From NCBI GenBank assembly GCA_947371645.1, contig CANBQJ010000015.1, positions 1-33,607 on the forward strand: DNA of 33,607 nt, written 5' to 3'. The notes beneath the pieces are model-generated. The model made no database searches. It saw nothing but the letters and a program-made list of their open reading frames with translations, and had not been told where the DNA came from. The translations under genes were made by a program, and so were the position numbers. Positions 7,242 through 16,134 of the stretch are shown one piece after another; the stretch's first letter is position 1, and each line of letters starts with the position of its first letter. Source of the DNA: Burkholderiales bacterium. Lineage in GTDB: Bacteria; Pseudomonadota; Gammaproteobacteria; Burkholderiales; Burkholderiaceae.

Positions 7242-9468
7242 GGTAGATCTCCTGAGCAAGTTCTTCGGATATGCCATCCACTGTGGCGAGTTCTTCGACG
7301 CTGGCGCGGGCCACGCCGCGCACACCGCCAAAGCGTTGCAGTAGTTTGGCACGTCGCTTGGGGCCCACGCCAGGGATGTCCTCCAGCTTGCTACCCCCGG
7401 TGCGCACGCTGGCGCGTTTGGCGCGCATGCCGGTGATGGCAAAGCGGTGGGCCTCGTCGCGGATCTGGGCCACCAGCATGAGCGCGGCAGAACTGGCGGG
7501 CAAGGTGAGCTTGGGGCGGCCATCGGCAAAGACCAGCTCTTCCAGCCCCACCTTGCGGCCCTCGCCCTTTTCCACGCCCACGATGCGCGACAGCGGCAGG
7601 CCCAGTTGTGTGAACACTTCCGCGGCCATGGCCACCTGGCCCTTGCCGCCGTCCACCAGCACCAGATCAGGCAGGCGGGCCGCCGGCGAGCGGTCGGCTT
7701 TGGGTGCCTTGCCAGGCTTGCGGGCGGGCTTGGCGGGTTCGGCGTCGGGTTCAGGATCGGCTGCGGGTGAAGGCTGCGCAGGGGCCTGAACCGCCGACAG
7801 CGGGCCATAGCGGCGCTGCAGCACCTGGCGCATGGCGGCGTAATCATCACCCGGCGTGATGTCGTGGATGTTGAACCGGCGGTACTGCCCCGCCTGCATC
7901 TTGTGGTCTTCGTAGACCACACAAGAGGCCTGGGTGGCCTCGCCCGCGGTGTGGCTGATGTCGAAGCACTCGATGCGCAACTCGGCAAGTGGGTCTCGCC
8001 GCTCGTTGCGATCCGTTGCCGCCTCCGGTGCGGGCTCGCCATCGGCGTCGGCCTGCGGCGCCGAGGCTGCGTCCGCATCGCTGGCATCGGCCAGGCCCAT
8101 GTGCCGTGCCTCCATCGATTCAATGTCCAGTTGCAGGGCCTCGACCAGGGCACGGGTGCGGGCCTTTTGCGAGCCCTCTTCGCTGAGCAGGCGCGCCAGC
8201 GACAGGCGAGCACCCTGCTCTGCCATGTCCAGCCACACGCGACGTTGCTCGCGCGGCTGCAGCACCACCACCACCTTGCGGCCGGCCTGCATGCTCAAGG
8301 CCTCGATGAGCGCGGGGTTCACCGGGTGGCTGAGGATGAGGATGGACGGCACCGGCGAGCCGATGTAGTGCTGGGCCAGGAAGACCTCCAGCACACGGGT
8401 CTCGATGCTGTCGATGGGCAGTGCGGGTGTGCCGCTCACCTCGATGCCCTCGGTCGCGGCGTCGGCATCGGCCTCCAGCTCGACCTGGTCCTGCACGTGC
8501 ACCGGGAAGTGAGCCCGGTCGCCCAGGTGTCGACCGCCCCGCACCATGGCCATGTTGACGCAGGCACGGCCACCGTCATAGCGCACGGCCAGCACGTCCA
8601 CGTCCTTGTCCATCACGGTGTCGACCGACTGCTGGTGCAGCACGGCGGACAGGGCACCGATCTGGTTGCGCAGCTCGGCGGCGGCCTCGAACTCCAGCTT
8701 GTCGGCGTGGGCCATCATGCGGCCCTGCAGGTCGGACAGCAGTTCATCGACTTCGCCCAGCAGGAAGCGCTCGGCCTGGGCCACGCTCTCACGGTAGGCC
8801 TCAGGCGAGATGAGGTCCACACAAGGGCCGCTGCAGCGCTTGATCTGGTAGAGCAGGCAGGGCCGGCTGCGGTTGTTGAAGACCGGGTCTTCACAGGTGC
8901 GCAGCTGGAAGACCTTTTGCAGCAGCTGGATGCTTTCTTTCACGGCCCAGGCGTTGGGGTAAGGGCCGTAGTAGCGGTGCTTGCGGTCGACGGCGCCACG
9001 GTAATAGACCATGCGCGGGTAGTCGTGGCTGACCAGCTTGAGGTAGGGGTAGCTCTTGTCGTCGCGAAACAGGATGTTGTAGCGCGGGTTGAGCGTCTTG
9101 ATGAGGTTGTTTTCGAGCAGCAGGGCTTCGGCCTCGGTGCGCACGACCGTGGTTTCCATGCGCACGATGCGCCCCACCATGTGACCGATGCGCGTGCCGC
9201 CGTGCTGGCGGTGGAAGTAGCTGGAGACGCGCTTTTTGAGGTCGCGGGCCTTGCCCACGTACAGCACCTCGCCTTGCTCTCCAAAGTAGCGGTAAACGCC
9301 AGGCAAGGCCGGCAAGGCCGCCACTTCAATCAGCAAACGGGCCCAGTTGGCTTCACGGGCGGCATCGCTGGCAGCGAGCTGGGTCTCCTGGGCCAGCGCA
9401 TCGGTGGGAAGCGTGGCGGGCGGTTCTGCGGGCAAGCCGTCGTTGGCAGGTGGCATCGGGGTGCTCAT
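7228..9468 (-). CDS. uvrC: UvrABC system protein C (excinuclease subunit)
   Basis: Nuclease subunit of nucleotide excision repair; it makes the 3' and 5' incisions around a UvrB-bound lesion. From the ATG at 9468 the protein has 746 residues, longer than E. coli UvrC (610). The GIY-YIG domain is near the N-terminus (GVYRYF...[14 protein letters not shown], about 57-81). The UVR/UvrB-binding motif is [17 protein letters not shown], and the RNase H-like 5' nuclease domain starts at [20 protein letters not shown] and contains [11 protein letters not shown]-terminal helix-hairpin-helix motifs are [18 protein letters not shown] and [19 protein letters not shown]. The extra length is an N-terminal extension and two low-complexity Ala/Asp/Pro/Lys-rich inserts, before the RNase H-like domain and inside it. 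It diverges from earP, 56 bp between starts. Confidence 0.96.
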   Translation of the reverse strand: MSTPMPPANDGLPAEPPATLPTDALAQETQLAASDAAREANWARLLIEVAALPALPGVYRYFGEQGEVLYVGKARDLKKRVSSYFHRQHGGTRIGHMVGRIVRMETTVVRTEAEALLLENNLIKTLNPRYNILFRDDKSYPYLKLVSHDYPRMVYYRGAVDRKHRYYGPYPNAWAVKESIQLLQKVFQLRTCEDPVFNNRSRPCLLYQIKRCSGPCVDLISPEAYRESVAQAERFLLGEVDELLSDLQGRMMAHADKLEFEAAAELRNQIGALSAVLHQQSVDTVMDKDVDVLAVRYDGGRACVNMAMVRGGRHLGDRAHFPVHVQDQVELEADADAATEGIEVSGTPALPIDSIETRVLEVFLAQHYIGSPVPSILILSHPVNPALIEALSMQAGRKVVVVLQPREQRRVWLDMAEQGARLSLARLLSEEGSQKARTRALVEALQLDIESMEARHMGLADASDADAASAPQADADGEPAPEAATDRNERRDPLAELRIECFDISHTAGEATQASCVVYEDHKMQAGQYRRFNIHDITPGDDYAAMRQVLQRRYGPLSAVQAPAQPSPAADPEPDAEPAKPARKPGKAPKADRSPAARLPDLVLVDGGKGQVAMAAEVFTQLGLPLSRIVGVEKGEGRKVGLEELVFADGRPKLTLPASSAALMLVAQIRDEAHRFAITGMRAKRASVRTGGSKLEDIPGVGPKRRAKLLQRFGGVRGVARASVEELATVDGISEELAQEIYLALR

Positions 9469-9524
9469 GCGCGGATTGTCACCTCGCTCGCGGCCGCTCA
9501 CCGGCTTCTCCTATCATCGCGGCC

Positions 9525-10742
9525 ATGGAGTGGGACATCTTTTGTCGCGTGATCGACAACTACGGGGACGTGGGCGTGTGCTGGCGCGTGGCCCGCACCC
9601 TGGTGGCGCGCGGCGAGCAGGTGCGCCTGTGGCTGGACGATGACCAGGCTTTGCGCTGGATGGCGCCCTGGCAGCCCGGCGAAGCGTCGGCAGCGGGCGT
9701 GCAGGTCATGCCCTGGCGCGATGCCGAAGCACCTCAGCCTTCAGGCCAGGCGCCAGCGGGGCCCGGTGACATCGTGATCGAGGCCTTTGGCTGTGAACTG
9801 CCTGATGCTTTTGTGGGCCGCATGAAGTCACGCCAGGACGCGGGCCTGAGTATCGAATGGGTCAACCTGGAATACCTCAGCGCTGAGGGTTATGTGGAAC
9901 GTTCCCACGGGTTGCGGTCGCCGGTGATGAGCGGCCCCGGGCAGGGCTTGCGCAAACGCTTTTTCTACCCTGGCTTCACGGTGCGCACAGGAGGGCTGCT
10001 CCAGGCGGCGGCGCCAGCGCCCACCATGCGAACGGCCCTGCGCCAACGCCTGTTGGCAGATTGGCTGCCACCCCCAGGCCTGGCGCCGACACCCTTTGCC
10101 ACGCCCGGAGCCGACGCCGTCGGGCAACCCTGGCTCCTGGCCTTTTGCTATGACAACGCCCCATTGCACGCCATGCTCGACGCCTTGGCAGCCCACGCTG
10201 GCCGCAGCAATGGCCCGACGGTTCACGTCTGGCTGACGCCTGGGCCCGCCACCGAGTTGGGGGCCAGCTGGCTGGTTCACCAGCCGGTGCAAACCAACTT
10301 GCGGCAGCGCCTGGCCCTGCACGCCCTGCCCCGCTGCCCACAGGATGTGTTCGACCAGTGGCTGGACGCCTGCGACCTCAACCTGGTGCGAGGCGAAGAC
10401 TCTGCCGTCCGCGCCCTGTGGCCGGGCAAGCCCCACCTGTGGCAGTTGTACGTTCAGGACGATGGTGTGCACGCCGACAAGATGAGCGCCTTCACCGACC
10501 GCTGGATGGCGGACTGGCCAGCCGACGTGCGCCAGGCGGTGCTGCCCTGGTGGCAACTGTGGAATGGCTTGACGGATGCCACCACCCCGGCGAGCACCCT
10601 GCCCGACTTCCCCGACTGGTGGTCGCCACCGGGGCAGGCCGAGACCCCTTGGGCCCGCGCGCAGGCTTCATCGGCGCAGGCTTTGCGCAGCCAAACCGAC
10701 CTCGCCACCCAGTTGATGGCATTTGTCAATCTGCCGGGTTAG
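9525..10742 (+). CDS. earP: EF-P arginine rhamnosyltransferase EarP
   Basis: Inverting glycosyltransferase (GT104, formerly DUF2331) that moves rhamnose from dTDP-beta-L-rhamnose to arginine 32 of elongation factor P. The 405-residue protein starts at the ATG at 9525 and shows the family N-terminus [22 protein letters not shown]; aspartates D11 and D15 match the functional Asp pair known in the family. The nucleotide-sugar site region [21 protein letters not shown] and [10 protein letters not shown] is near the C-terminus. Its target efp follows 83 bp downstream on the same strand, and that EF-P has the required Arg32, which makes the assignment firm. A TAGAAT sequence at its stop codon could be a -10 element for efp. 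Confidence 0.96.
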   Translation: MEWDIFCRVIDNYGDVGVCWRVARTLVARGEQVRLWLDDDQALRWMAPWQPGEASAAGVQVMPWRDAEAPQPSGQAPAGPGDIVIEAFGCELPDAFVGRMKSRQDAGLSIEWVNLEYLSAEGYVERSHGLRSPVMSGPGQGLRKRFFYPGFTVRTGGLLQAAAPAPTMRTALRQRLLADWLPPPGLAPTPFATPGADAVGQPWLLAFCYDNAPLHAMLDALAAHAGRSNGPTVHVWLTPGPATELGASWLVHQPVQTNLRQRLALHALPRCPQDVFDQWLDACDLNLVRGEDSAVRALWPGKPHLWQLYVQDDGVHADKMSAFTDRWMADWPADVRQAVLPWWQLWNGLTDATTPASTLPDFPDWWSPPGQAETPWARAQASSAQALRSQTDLATQLMAFVNLPG

Positions 10743-10825
10743 AATCCAGGGCTTTGCTCCAATGCGGGGCAGTGGAAGTCATTCGTCCACCCAACATCCA
10801 TTCGTTCCAAGCAACGGGACCGCAC

Positions 10826-11380
10826 ATGAAACTCGCTCAAGAAATCCGCGCCGGCAACGTGATCATGCAGGGCAAGGACCCGATGGTCGTCCTCAAGACC
10901 GAATACAGCCGTGGCGGTCGCGGTGCGGCCACCGTCCGCATGAAGATGAAGAACCTGCTCAACGGCTCTGGCGCCGAAGTGGTCTTCAAGGCCGACGACA
11001 AGATGGACCAGATCATCCTCGACAAGAAGGAGTGCACCTACTCCTACTTCGCCGACCCGATGTACGCCTTCATGGACGCCGAGTTCAACCAGTTCGAAGT
11101 CGAAACCGAGAACATGGGCGACGCCATCAACTACTTGCAAGACGCCATGCCCGTTGAAGTGGTGTTCTACGACGGCCGCGCCATCTCGGTTGAACTGCCG
11201 ACCTCGGTCGTGCGCGAAATCGAGACCGAGCCCGCCGTCAAGGGCGATACCTCAGGCAAGGTGATGAAGCCCGCCCGCATCGTCGGCACCGGCTTCGAAA
11301 TCTCGGTCCCGCTGTTCGTCGAAAACGGCGACAAGATCGAAATCGACACCCGCACGCACGAATACCGCAAGCGCGTCTGA
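10826..11380 (+). CDS. efp: Elongation factor P (arginine-32 type)
   Basis: Translation factor that relieves ribosomes stalled on consecutive prolines. It has 184 residues from the ATG at 10826, with the usual three-barrel layout: KOW-like N-domain, central OB domain, and C-terminal OB domain ending [17 protein letters not shown]. The tip of the N-domain reads [15 protein letters not shown], with arginine at position 32 instead of the lysine that EpmA modifies in E. coli. Together with the adjacent earP this means activation by arginine rhamnosylation (established for this EF-P type in Shewanella, Pseudomonas and Neisseria). It is followed by a terminator at about 11,425. Confidence 0.97.
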   Translation: MKLAQEIRAGNVIMQGKDPMVVLKTEYSRGGRGAATVRMKMKNLLNGSGAEVVFKADDKMDQIILDKKECTYSYFADPMYAFMDAEFNQFEVETENMGDAINYLQDAMPVEVVFYDGRAISVELPTSVVREIETEPAVKGDTSGKVMKPARIVGTGFEISVPLFVENGDKIEIDTRTHEYRKRV

Positions 11381-11424
11381 GCCCAGGCGCTCGACCGTAC
11401 TCAACCGCGCTCATCGCGCCCAGC

Positions 11425-11451
11425 AAAAAGGAGCCCTCGGGCTCCTTTTTT
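11425..11451. terminator. Bidirectional rho-independent terminator between efp and dusA
   Basis: The stem GGAGCCC/GGGCTCC (11430-11436, 11439-11445; the closest bases form the loop) has AAAAA on the left and TTTTTT on the right. It can end efp transcripts on the plus strand and the dusA operon on the minus strand. It lies 45 bp from the efp stop and 42 bp from the dusA stop. Confidence 0.9.
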
Positions 11452-11492
11452 GTTGCCTGGCCGGGCAGCAATCCGAGCGCCACGGCCTTCGG

Positions 11493-12551
11493 TCAAGCCG
11501 CCTGAGCCGCCTGGCCGGGCCTTTGGTGCGCGATGGCCATCACCTCGGTGGGTGGCAGGTGCTTGAGCCGATGGTCTGACCACACCTGGCGCCAGCGCCG
11601 GGCCCCAGGCAAACCGTTGTACAGGCCCAGCACGTGGCGCATCACCATGGGCCAGCGCACGGCGGCCACGCCCTTGTCCGCCGTGCGGGCGATTTCCGCC
11701 TCGGCAAAAGCCACCACCGCGGCCTCCACGGCTTCGCGCCCCCCTGACAGCATGGGGTCGGGCTGGGCAAAGAACAGGCTGTCCCATTCGGCCAGCAGCC
11801 AGGGCGTGTGGTACGCCGCGCGGCCCAGCATCACGCCGTCCAGCGTCACCCCGGGCAGCTCGGCATCCGGCTGCAGTTGCGCCAGCGCCTGCTGGTTGTC
11901 CTGCAGCCCGCCGTTGATCACGAAACCCAGGTGCGGGAAGTCGCGCTTGAGCTGGTGCACCACGGTGTAGCGCAGCGGCGGGATGTCGCGGTTTTCCTTG
12001 GGGCTCAGGCCCTTGAGCCAGGCGTTGCGCGCGTGCACGATGAAGACGCGGCAACCGGCATCGGCCACGGTGCCCACGAAGTCACGCACGAAGTCATAGG
12101 ACTCGCCCTGGTCGATGCCGATGCGGTGTTTCACGGTGATGGGCATGACGTCGTGGCCGCCCACCGCATCCAGCATGGCCTTGACGCCATCGGCCACCAG
12201 CTGCGGTTCGTGCATCAGGCAAGCCCCGAAGGCGCCACGCTGCACGCGCTCGCTGGGGCAACCGCAGTTGAGGTTGACCTCGTCGTAGCCCCACTTCAAG
12301 GCCAGCCTGGCGCAGGCTGCCAGGTCATCGGGCTCGCTGCCGCCCAGTTGCAGGGCCAGGGGGTGCTCGGCCTCATGAAAGTCCAGGTGTCGACCCTGGT
12401 CGCCGTGCAGCAAAGCCCCGGTGGTCACCATCTCGGTGTAGAGGCGCGCACGGCGGGTCATCAGCCGGTGAAAGTAGCGGCAGCGGCTGTCAGTCCAGTC
12501 CAGCATCGGCGCCACGCAGGCGCGCCAGGGCGAAAAATCCATCTCTTGCAT
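11493..12551 (-). CDS. dusA: tRNA-dihydrouridine(20/20a) synthase DusA
   Basis: FMN-dependent, NADPH-using enzyme reducing uridines 20/20a in the tRNA D-loop. The FMN-barrel start is VAPMLDWTDSRCRYFHRLM, followed by ARLYTEMVTTGALLHGD. The catalytic cysteine lies in the NLNCGCPSERVQRGAFGACLM region (the cysteine before LM). The subgroup-specific RNAWLKGLSPKENRDIPPL and VINGGLQ, VMLGRAAYHTPW point to DusA rather than DusB or DusC. The start is uncertain: ATG 12551 (352 residues), ATG 12542, or TTG 12566, which would overlap the TGA of the upstream GH2 gene by 4 bp. None has a strong ribosome binding site. It is the last gene of the PPTase-carrier protein-GH2 operon, probably only through read-through. 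Confidence 0.93.
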   Translation of the reverse strand: MQEMDFSPWRACVAPMLDWTDSRCRYFHRLMTRRARLYTEMVTTGALLHGDQGRHLDFHEAEHPLALQLGGSEPDDLAACARLALKWGYDEVNLNCGCPSERVQRGAFGACLMHEPQLVADGVKAMLDAVGGHDVMPITVKHRIGIDQGESYDFVRDFVGTVADAGCRVFIVHARNAWLKGLSPKENRDIPPLRYTVVHQLKRDFPHLGFVINGGLQDNQQALAQLQPDAELPGVTLDGVMLGRAAYHTPWLLAEWDSLFFAQPDPMLSGGREAVEAAVVAFAEAEIARTADKGVAAVRWPMVMRHVLGLYNGLPGARRWRQVWSDHRLKHLPPTEVMAIAHQRPGQAAQAA

Positions 12552-12562
12552 GGGCGAGATTG

Positions 12563-15136
12563 TCAACCATCGGCCATCAGGATGGCGACCGAAACCGAGG
12601 CATTGAGCGCCAGCACCGCGCCACTGAAGGGCTTGGCCGACGCCGCGCCGTGTGGCGTGAAGTGCACCTCGGCAGCCTGGCCCGGCGCCAGGTGAAAGTA
12701 GGCTTGTGACGCCACCCAGCCGGGCACATCCCAGTGCACCGACTGCGCAAAGCGGCGGGTGTGAAGGCGCACGGTGACGCTGCCGTCCTCACCGCGCACG
12801 GCTTGGGCGCTCAGACCCAGGTCGCGCTCTTGCGGCAGGTTCAGCCCGCCAGGCAAGGCGTGGGTGCGGCCCAGTTCCTGCCCTTGTTCATCCCGCCAGA
12901 CGGCCATCAGCACGTTGGCGCCCAAGGGGCCGAATCGGTAGAACCAGGACCAGTCGGCGAACCAGTCAAAGCACTGTGCCCAGGGCATCAACAGCGTCTG
13001 TCGGGGGGCCACCGTCACGGGCAATTCGACCTGTGCCACCTGCGCCTCGCCATCTTTCCAGGCCGTCAGGCTCAGGGTGCCCTGAAGCGCCTGCCCTCGT
13101 TCGTTGATCAGGTGCAAGGCGTAACCGTTGCCCCCTTCGTCGGTGATGTGCAAAGCCGTGGGCTGGCAGGCCCGCTGGAGTGCGTAGTAAGGCGACTTGG
13201 GCCGTCCTGCGCTGTCCAGCACGCCCCAGCCGGCACCGGCCCAGAGGTCACGCCAGAACCAGATCAGCGCGCCCTGACAGGCCGATGACTCGGCCCGCCA
13301 TTCGGCGAAGGTGGCGTACACGACCTCGGCCACGGCCGCACGGCCCAGCGCCAGGTAGCGATCGTGGTCGCTGTAGCGCAGGCGGGCAGGATCCACGCCA
13401 TAAAGGCGCTGGACGTAATGGTCGCGCACGTCTTCGAAATCCCAGCCTGCCCCCAGATCACGCGGGGTGCGCGCCTTCCAGCCAGGGTGGTGCGTGCGCA
13501 GCCCCAGGCCACCCGGCATGTCGGCCAGGCCATCGGGTTCGGGGATGTTGGCAAAGGCCAGGCATTCGGTGGCAAACCTCAGGCCGCTGCGGCGGGCGTC
13601 CTGCAGCTCGCGCTGGTAAGCCCCCACGCCGTAGTAGGACGTGGTGCCCGTGTCGTTCTGATGCGGGAAAGCGCCACCAAAGGCACTGGAGGGCCAGTAC
13701 GGCAGGTCGGGGCACCAGGCCGCCAGGGCCTCAGGCAAGGTGTGGTCAAACAAGGCCGGCGACCAGCGCTCGCGAAGGGCACCGAACATGGCCGCCTGCT
13801 GCGAGACTTCGCTGTTGCCGCACACCACCGCCAGGCAGGGCCGCCCTTGCCAGCGCCGGGCCTGCTGGGCCACTTCGGCCAGCACACCTGCGGTGAAAGC
13901 AGCGTCTTCGGGGTAGTCCATGTTGGCGAACATGAGGTCTTGCCACACCAGCACGCCTGCGCGGTCGCAGGCGTCGTAGAAGGCATCGGCCTCGTAGGCC
14001 ATCGTGCCGCCCACGCGCAGCATGTTCAGCCCCGCGGCGCGAAACTGCTGGATGGCCGGGGCGTAGGCCTGCGCGTCGGGTGCGTCGAGCGTGCGCACAT
14101 TGATCGGCGTCCAGCACGCGCCCCGACAAAACACAGCCTGGCCGTTGACGAGCACGCTGAAGCCACCGTCCTGCGCATTCACCTGCACCGTGCGAAAACC
14201 CGTGTGGCCCAGGCCAAACTCATGGGCTTCAGCAGACGATGCCCGGCGCACATGGAGGGCCACCTCGTAGAGCACGGGCTCACCATGGGTGTGCGGCCAC
14301 CAGGCGCGGGCTTCGGGCAAGGTGGCGTCCAGCGCCCATTGGCGGGTCTGGTCTTGTTGGCCTTGCCCTTGGGGCTGCGCCATCGGGTCCAGGGGCAATC
14401 GCCAGTGCTGGCCATGCCCTTGCACCGTCACCCAGGCCTCCTGGACGGCAGCTTGCGCGCCGACATCGGGCAGTTGGCAGGACAGTGTCAGCTGCGCCTG
14501 CCCGGCAGCGAAGGCAGAGCGCCAGCACAAGTCCAGTGGCGCGGTCTCCAGCGGCTGCACCAGCCCCACCCAGCGCCAGGGCCCCACCACCGGGGTCGGC
14601 GGCGACCAACCCGGCGTGCGGCCCAGCAAGGTCGTGCGGACCCAGCGCAGTTGCTGGTGCTCGATCATCGGCGCGCGCCACCGGGGGCGCGGACGCCGCT
14701 GGGCCAGCACCTGGTCCAGCGCCCGACAGGCGATCACCAGTTCATTGCGGCCAGGCTGAAGGCAGTCCTGCACCGGCACGCGTTGCGCCAGGTGCATGTT
14801 GGCGCCGAGCGACAGCGCCTGGCCATTGAGCCAGGCCTCGGCGGCCGTGGCCACACCATCCAGACACAGATCCCAGGGCGCAGACGCAGGAGACGCGGTC
14901 AGGTCGGCATCAAAGACCAGCCTGAACCACCAGTCCTGGCTGTCCAGTCGCGGCCCGTCTGCGGGCAAGGCACCCGGGCCGAGTTGCGCCAAATCGGTCC
15001 ATGCGGGGGCGAACCCGTCTGCCAGTGGCGACACGAAGCCACCTGGCGCCGACGGGGCCGCCTGCCAGTTGCCGAGCAAGTCGATGACCTGCCCGCACGC
15101 CCAGGCCGGACGCCAGCCACGCTCCAGCTTGTGCAC
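12563..15136 (-). CDS. Glycoside hydrolase family 2 protein, beta-mannosidase-like
   Basis: An 857-residue cytoplasmic (no signal peptide) retaining glycosidase. The N-terminal jelly-roll domain has WWFRLVFDADL and LCLDGVATAAEAWLNG, an Ig-like domain follows, and then the TIM barrel starts near GACWTPINVRTLD. Barrel motifs are of beta-mannosidase type: FYDACDRAGVLVWQDLMFA, then CGNSEV with the likely acid/base Glu443, and FATECLAFANIP with the likely nucleophile Glu524. The mannosidase RVWGGG motif is altered to RVGGTM and the loop after the nucleophile differs from the usual SEFG form, so the substrate may not be a simple mannoside. It starts with GTG at 15136, only 7 bp after the carrier-protein stop, which indicates co-translation with that gene. 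Beta-mannosidase is the closest family I recognise; the true substrate is unknown. Confidence 0.85.
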   Translation of the reverse strand: MHKLERGWRPAWACGQVIDLLGNWQAAPSAPGGFVSPLADGFAPAWTDLAQLGPGALPADGPRLDSQDWWFRLVFDADLTASPASAPWDLCLDGVATAAEAWLNGQALSLGANMHLAQRVPVQDCLQPGRNELVIACRALDQVLAQRRPRPRWRAPMIEHQQLRWVRTTLLGRTPGWSPPTPVVGPWRWVGLVQPLETAPLDLCWRSAFAAGQAQLTLSCQLPDVGAQAAVQEAWVTVQGHGQHWRLPLDPMAQPQGQGQQDQTRQWALDATLPEARAWWPHTHGEPVLYEVALHVRRASSAEAHEFGLGHTGFRTVQVNAQDGGFSVLVNGQAVFCRGACWTPINVRTLDAPDAQAYAPAIQQFRAAGLNMLRVGGTMAYEADAFYDACDRAGVLVWQDLMFANMDYPEDAAFTAGVLAEVAQQARRWQGRPCLAVVCGNSEVSQQAAMFGALRERWSPALFDHTLPEALAAWCPDLPYWPSSAFGGAFPHQNDTGTTSYYGVGAYQRELQDARRSGLRFATECLAFANIPEPDGLADMPGGLGLRTHHPGWKARTPRDLGAGWDFEDVRDHYVQRLYGVDPARLRYSDHDRYLALGRAAVAEVVYATFAEWRAESSACQGALIWFWRDLWAGAGWGVLDSAGRPKSPYYALQRACQPTALHITDEGGNGYALHLINERGQALQGTLSLTAWKDGEAQVAQVELPVTVAPRQTLLMPWAQCFDWFADWSWFYRFGPLGANVLMAVWRDEQGQELGRTHALPGGLNLPQERDLGLSAQAVRGEDGSVTVRLHTRRFAQSVHWDVPGWVASQAYFHLAPGQAAEVHFTPHGAASAKPFSGAVLALNASVSVAILMADG

Positions 15137-15143
15137 GATGCGG

Positions 15144-15401
15144 TCAGCCGCCCGTCAGTTCCAGCACGGCCGCGCGGATGGTGGCCACGCTGGTGAACAC
15201 GTTGCGCTTGAGCATGTGGTCCGGAAACTCGACATCAAACGCGCCTTCCAGGCCCAGCATGACGTTCACGCTGGCATGAGAGGTCATGCCGGCCTGGTAC
15301 AGGTCTTCGGCATCCCCCAGGGTTGTCGCGTCCTTGTTCAGCCTCGCGTGGTCTTTCAAAACCGTGCGAATCTGTGTGTCGACATTTTGCAAATCGCTCA
15401 T
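15144..15401 (-). CDS. Acyl carrier protein, probable partner of the amino acid:carrier protein ligase
   Basis: An 85-residue four-helix carrier protein. The phosphopantetheine attachment site reads AGMTSHASVNVML with Ser41, where fatty-acid ACPs have DSL. A hydrophobic helix II follows (VNVMLGLEGAFDVEFPD) and the family C-terminal helix (FTSVATIRAAVLELTGG). It starts at the ATG at 15401 with only a weak ribosome binding site. It lies 37 bp behind an AcpS-type PPTase and 7 bp before the GH2 gene, and divergently from an amino acid:[carrier protein] ligase gene. That places it as the thiolation carrier of this cluster rather than the fatty-acid ACP, which normally sits with the fab genes. Confidence 0.88.
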   Translation of the reverse strand: MSDLQNVDTQIRTVLKDHARLNKDATTLGDAEDLYQAGMTSHASVNVMLGLEGAFDVEFPDHMLKRNVFTSVATIRAAVLELTGG

Positions 15402-15438
15402 TTTTTCAACTCTTTTTCAATGTGCTTGAACACTGTTT

Positions 15439-15807
15439 TCATTCCACCATGACCAGTGCCATGGCATATGTGGCATTCACGTGACCGGATGCACGCCAGG
15501 CGTGACAACCATGTTCCAAAGCGAGTTCGGCAGCGCGCCCGTGCAACCCGACACCTGTGAGCACCATCCCCTGGATATTCACTTCGATGTCACGCCAGTC
15601 CACGCCCATGTCTGCCAGCGCGAATGCCTTGAGCACCGCCTCCTTGCCCGCAAACATCAGCGCACACTGCCTCGCACGAAACTCCGTCGGCGCAGCCAGC
15701 ACGGCCCGCTCTGCGTCACACAGCAGCCGTTTGGCATAGGCCTCGCCAAAGCTCGTCAACGACGCCAGGACATCAGCCACGCACACCAGATCCATGCCAG
15801 CGTTCAA
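15439..15807 (-). CDS. 4'-phosphopantetheinyl transferase, AcpS-type
   Basis: A Mg-dependent enzyme moving phosphopantetheine from CoA to the carrier-protein serine. The small 122-residue protein has the AcpS-family G-x-D motif at the N-terminus (NAGMDLVCVADV, Asp6) and the second metal/catalytic motif FAGKEAVLKAF (Glu56), as in trimeric AcpS-type enzymes. The start is a TTG at 15807 with AGGAG 5 nt upstream; GTG 15822 is possible, while ATG 15795 would cut off the G-x-D motif. It is divergent in sequence from housekeeping AcpS, which is usually next to pdxJ or rnc. Position right before the carrier protein suggests a dedicated enzyme for it. Confidence 0.83.
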   Translation of the reverse strand: MNAGMDLVCVADVLASLTSFGEAYAKRLLCDAERAVLAAPTEFRARQCALMFAGKEAVLKAFALADMGVDWRDIEVNIQGMVLTGVGLHGRAAELALEHGCHAWRASGHVNATYAMALVMVE

Positions 15808-16134
15808 ACGAACTCCTGCCACCCGCCAGCCCGTCAGATGCAGTCACGCGCCTGTCGGGGCTGCCCAACGTTTCATACCAGACCAGGGCCGCCAACCAAG
15901 ACACCGACCTGCATTTGAATTCAATACAACCCGACGCGATCTACTCGCCAATCCGATCACCAGCCAAGTATCCCATCATCAAAAGTACATGCGTTGACGA
16001 ATTGCGGAATGAAGCCCGCGGCCCCCCATGAATTTGGGGGGTTCGGACCAAAGTCAACAAGATTGCAAACCACAGCGCATCGCGACAAGGCATCATTGCC
16101 AACCAGATTGAAATGGACCCAGAGGACGCTTGAG
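15808..16134. promoter_or_regulatory. Divergent control region of the aminoacyl-carrier-protein cluster
   Basis: This is the only stretch above 300 bp without a gene, and it separates two divergent transcription units. It is less GC-rich than its surroundings. Candidate minus-strand promoters for the PPTase operon are TTGGCG-17 bp-TGTATT (15951-15923) and TTGGTT-16 bp-TATGAA (15899-15872). There is a 10-bp palindrome TTGAATTCAA at 15915-15924 and a strong G/C hairpin at 16022-16041. I found no convincing plus-strand promoter for the dehydrogenase operon, and no regulator gene is nearby. Promoter calls are by eye and weak. Confidence 0.4.

Noticed and set aside
7242..8213. N-terminal 320 or so codons of a long minus-strand frame leading into the TonB-C-like lipoprotein
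   Set aside because: This part is the uvrC sequence read in another frame (Arg/Trp/Ser/Pro-rich). Only the part from the TTG at 7241 (or ATG 7166) is a real gene.
7864..9552. 562-codon plus-strand frame opposite uvrC
   Set aside because: Antisense shadow of a gene with all UvrC domains; no family match in my reading.
10713..10745. Possible efp promoter (TTGATG ... TAGAAT)
   Set aside because: The spacer is 21 bp, and the alternative TTGTCA has only 11 bp to the -10-like hexamer. TAGAAT alone is not enough to call it.
13364..15196. 610-codon plus-strand frame opposite the GH2 gene
   Set aside because: Antisense shadow; it also crosses the GH2/carrier-protein junction. GH2 motifs on the minus strand are convincing.
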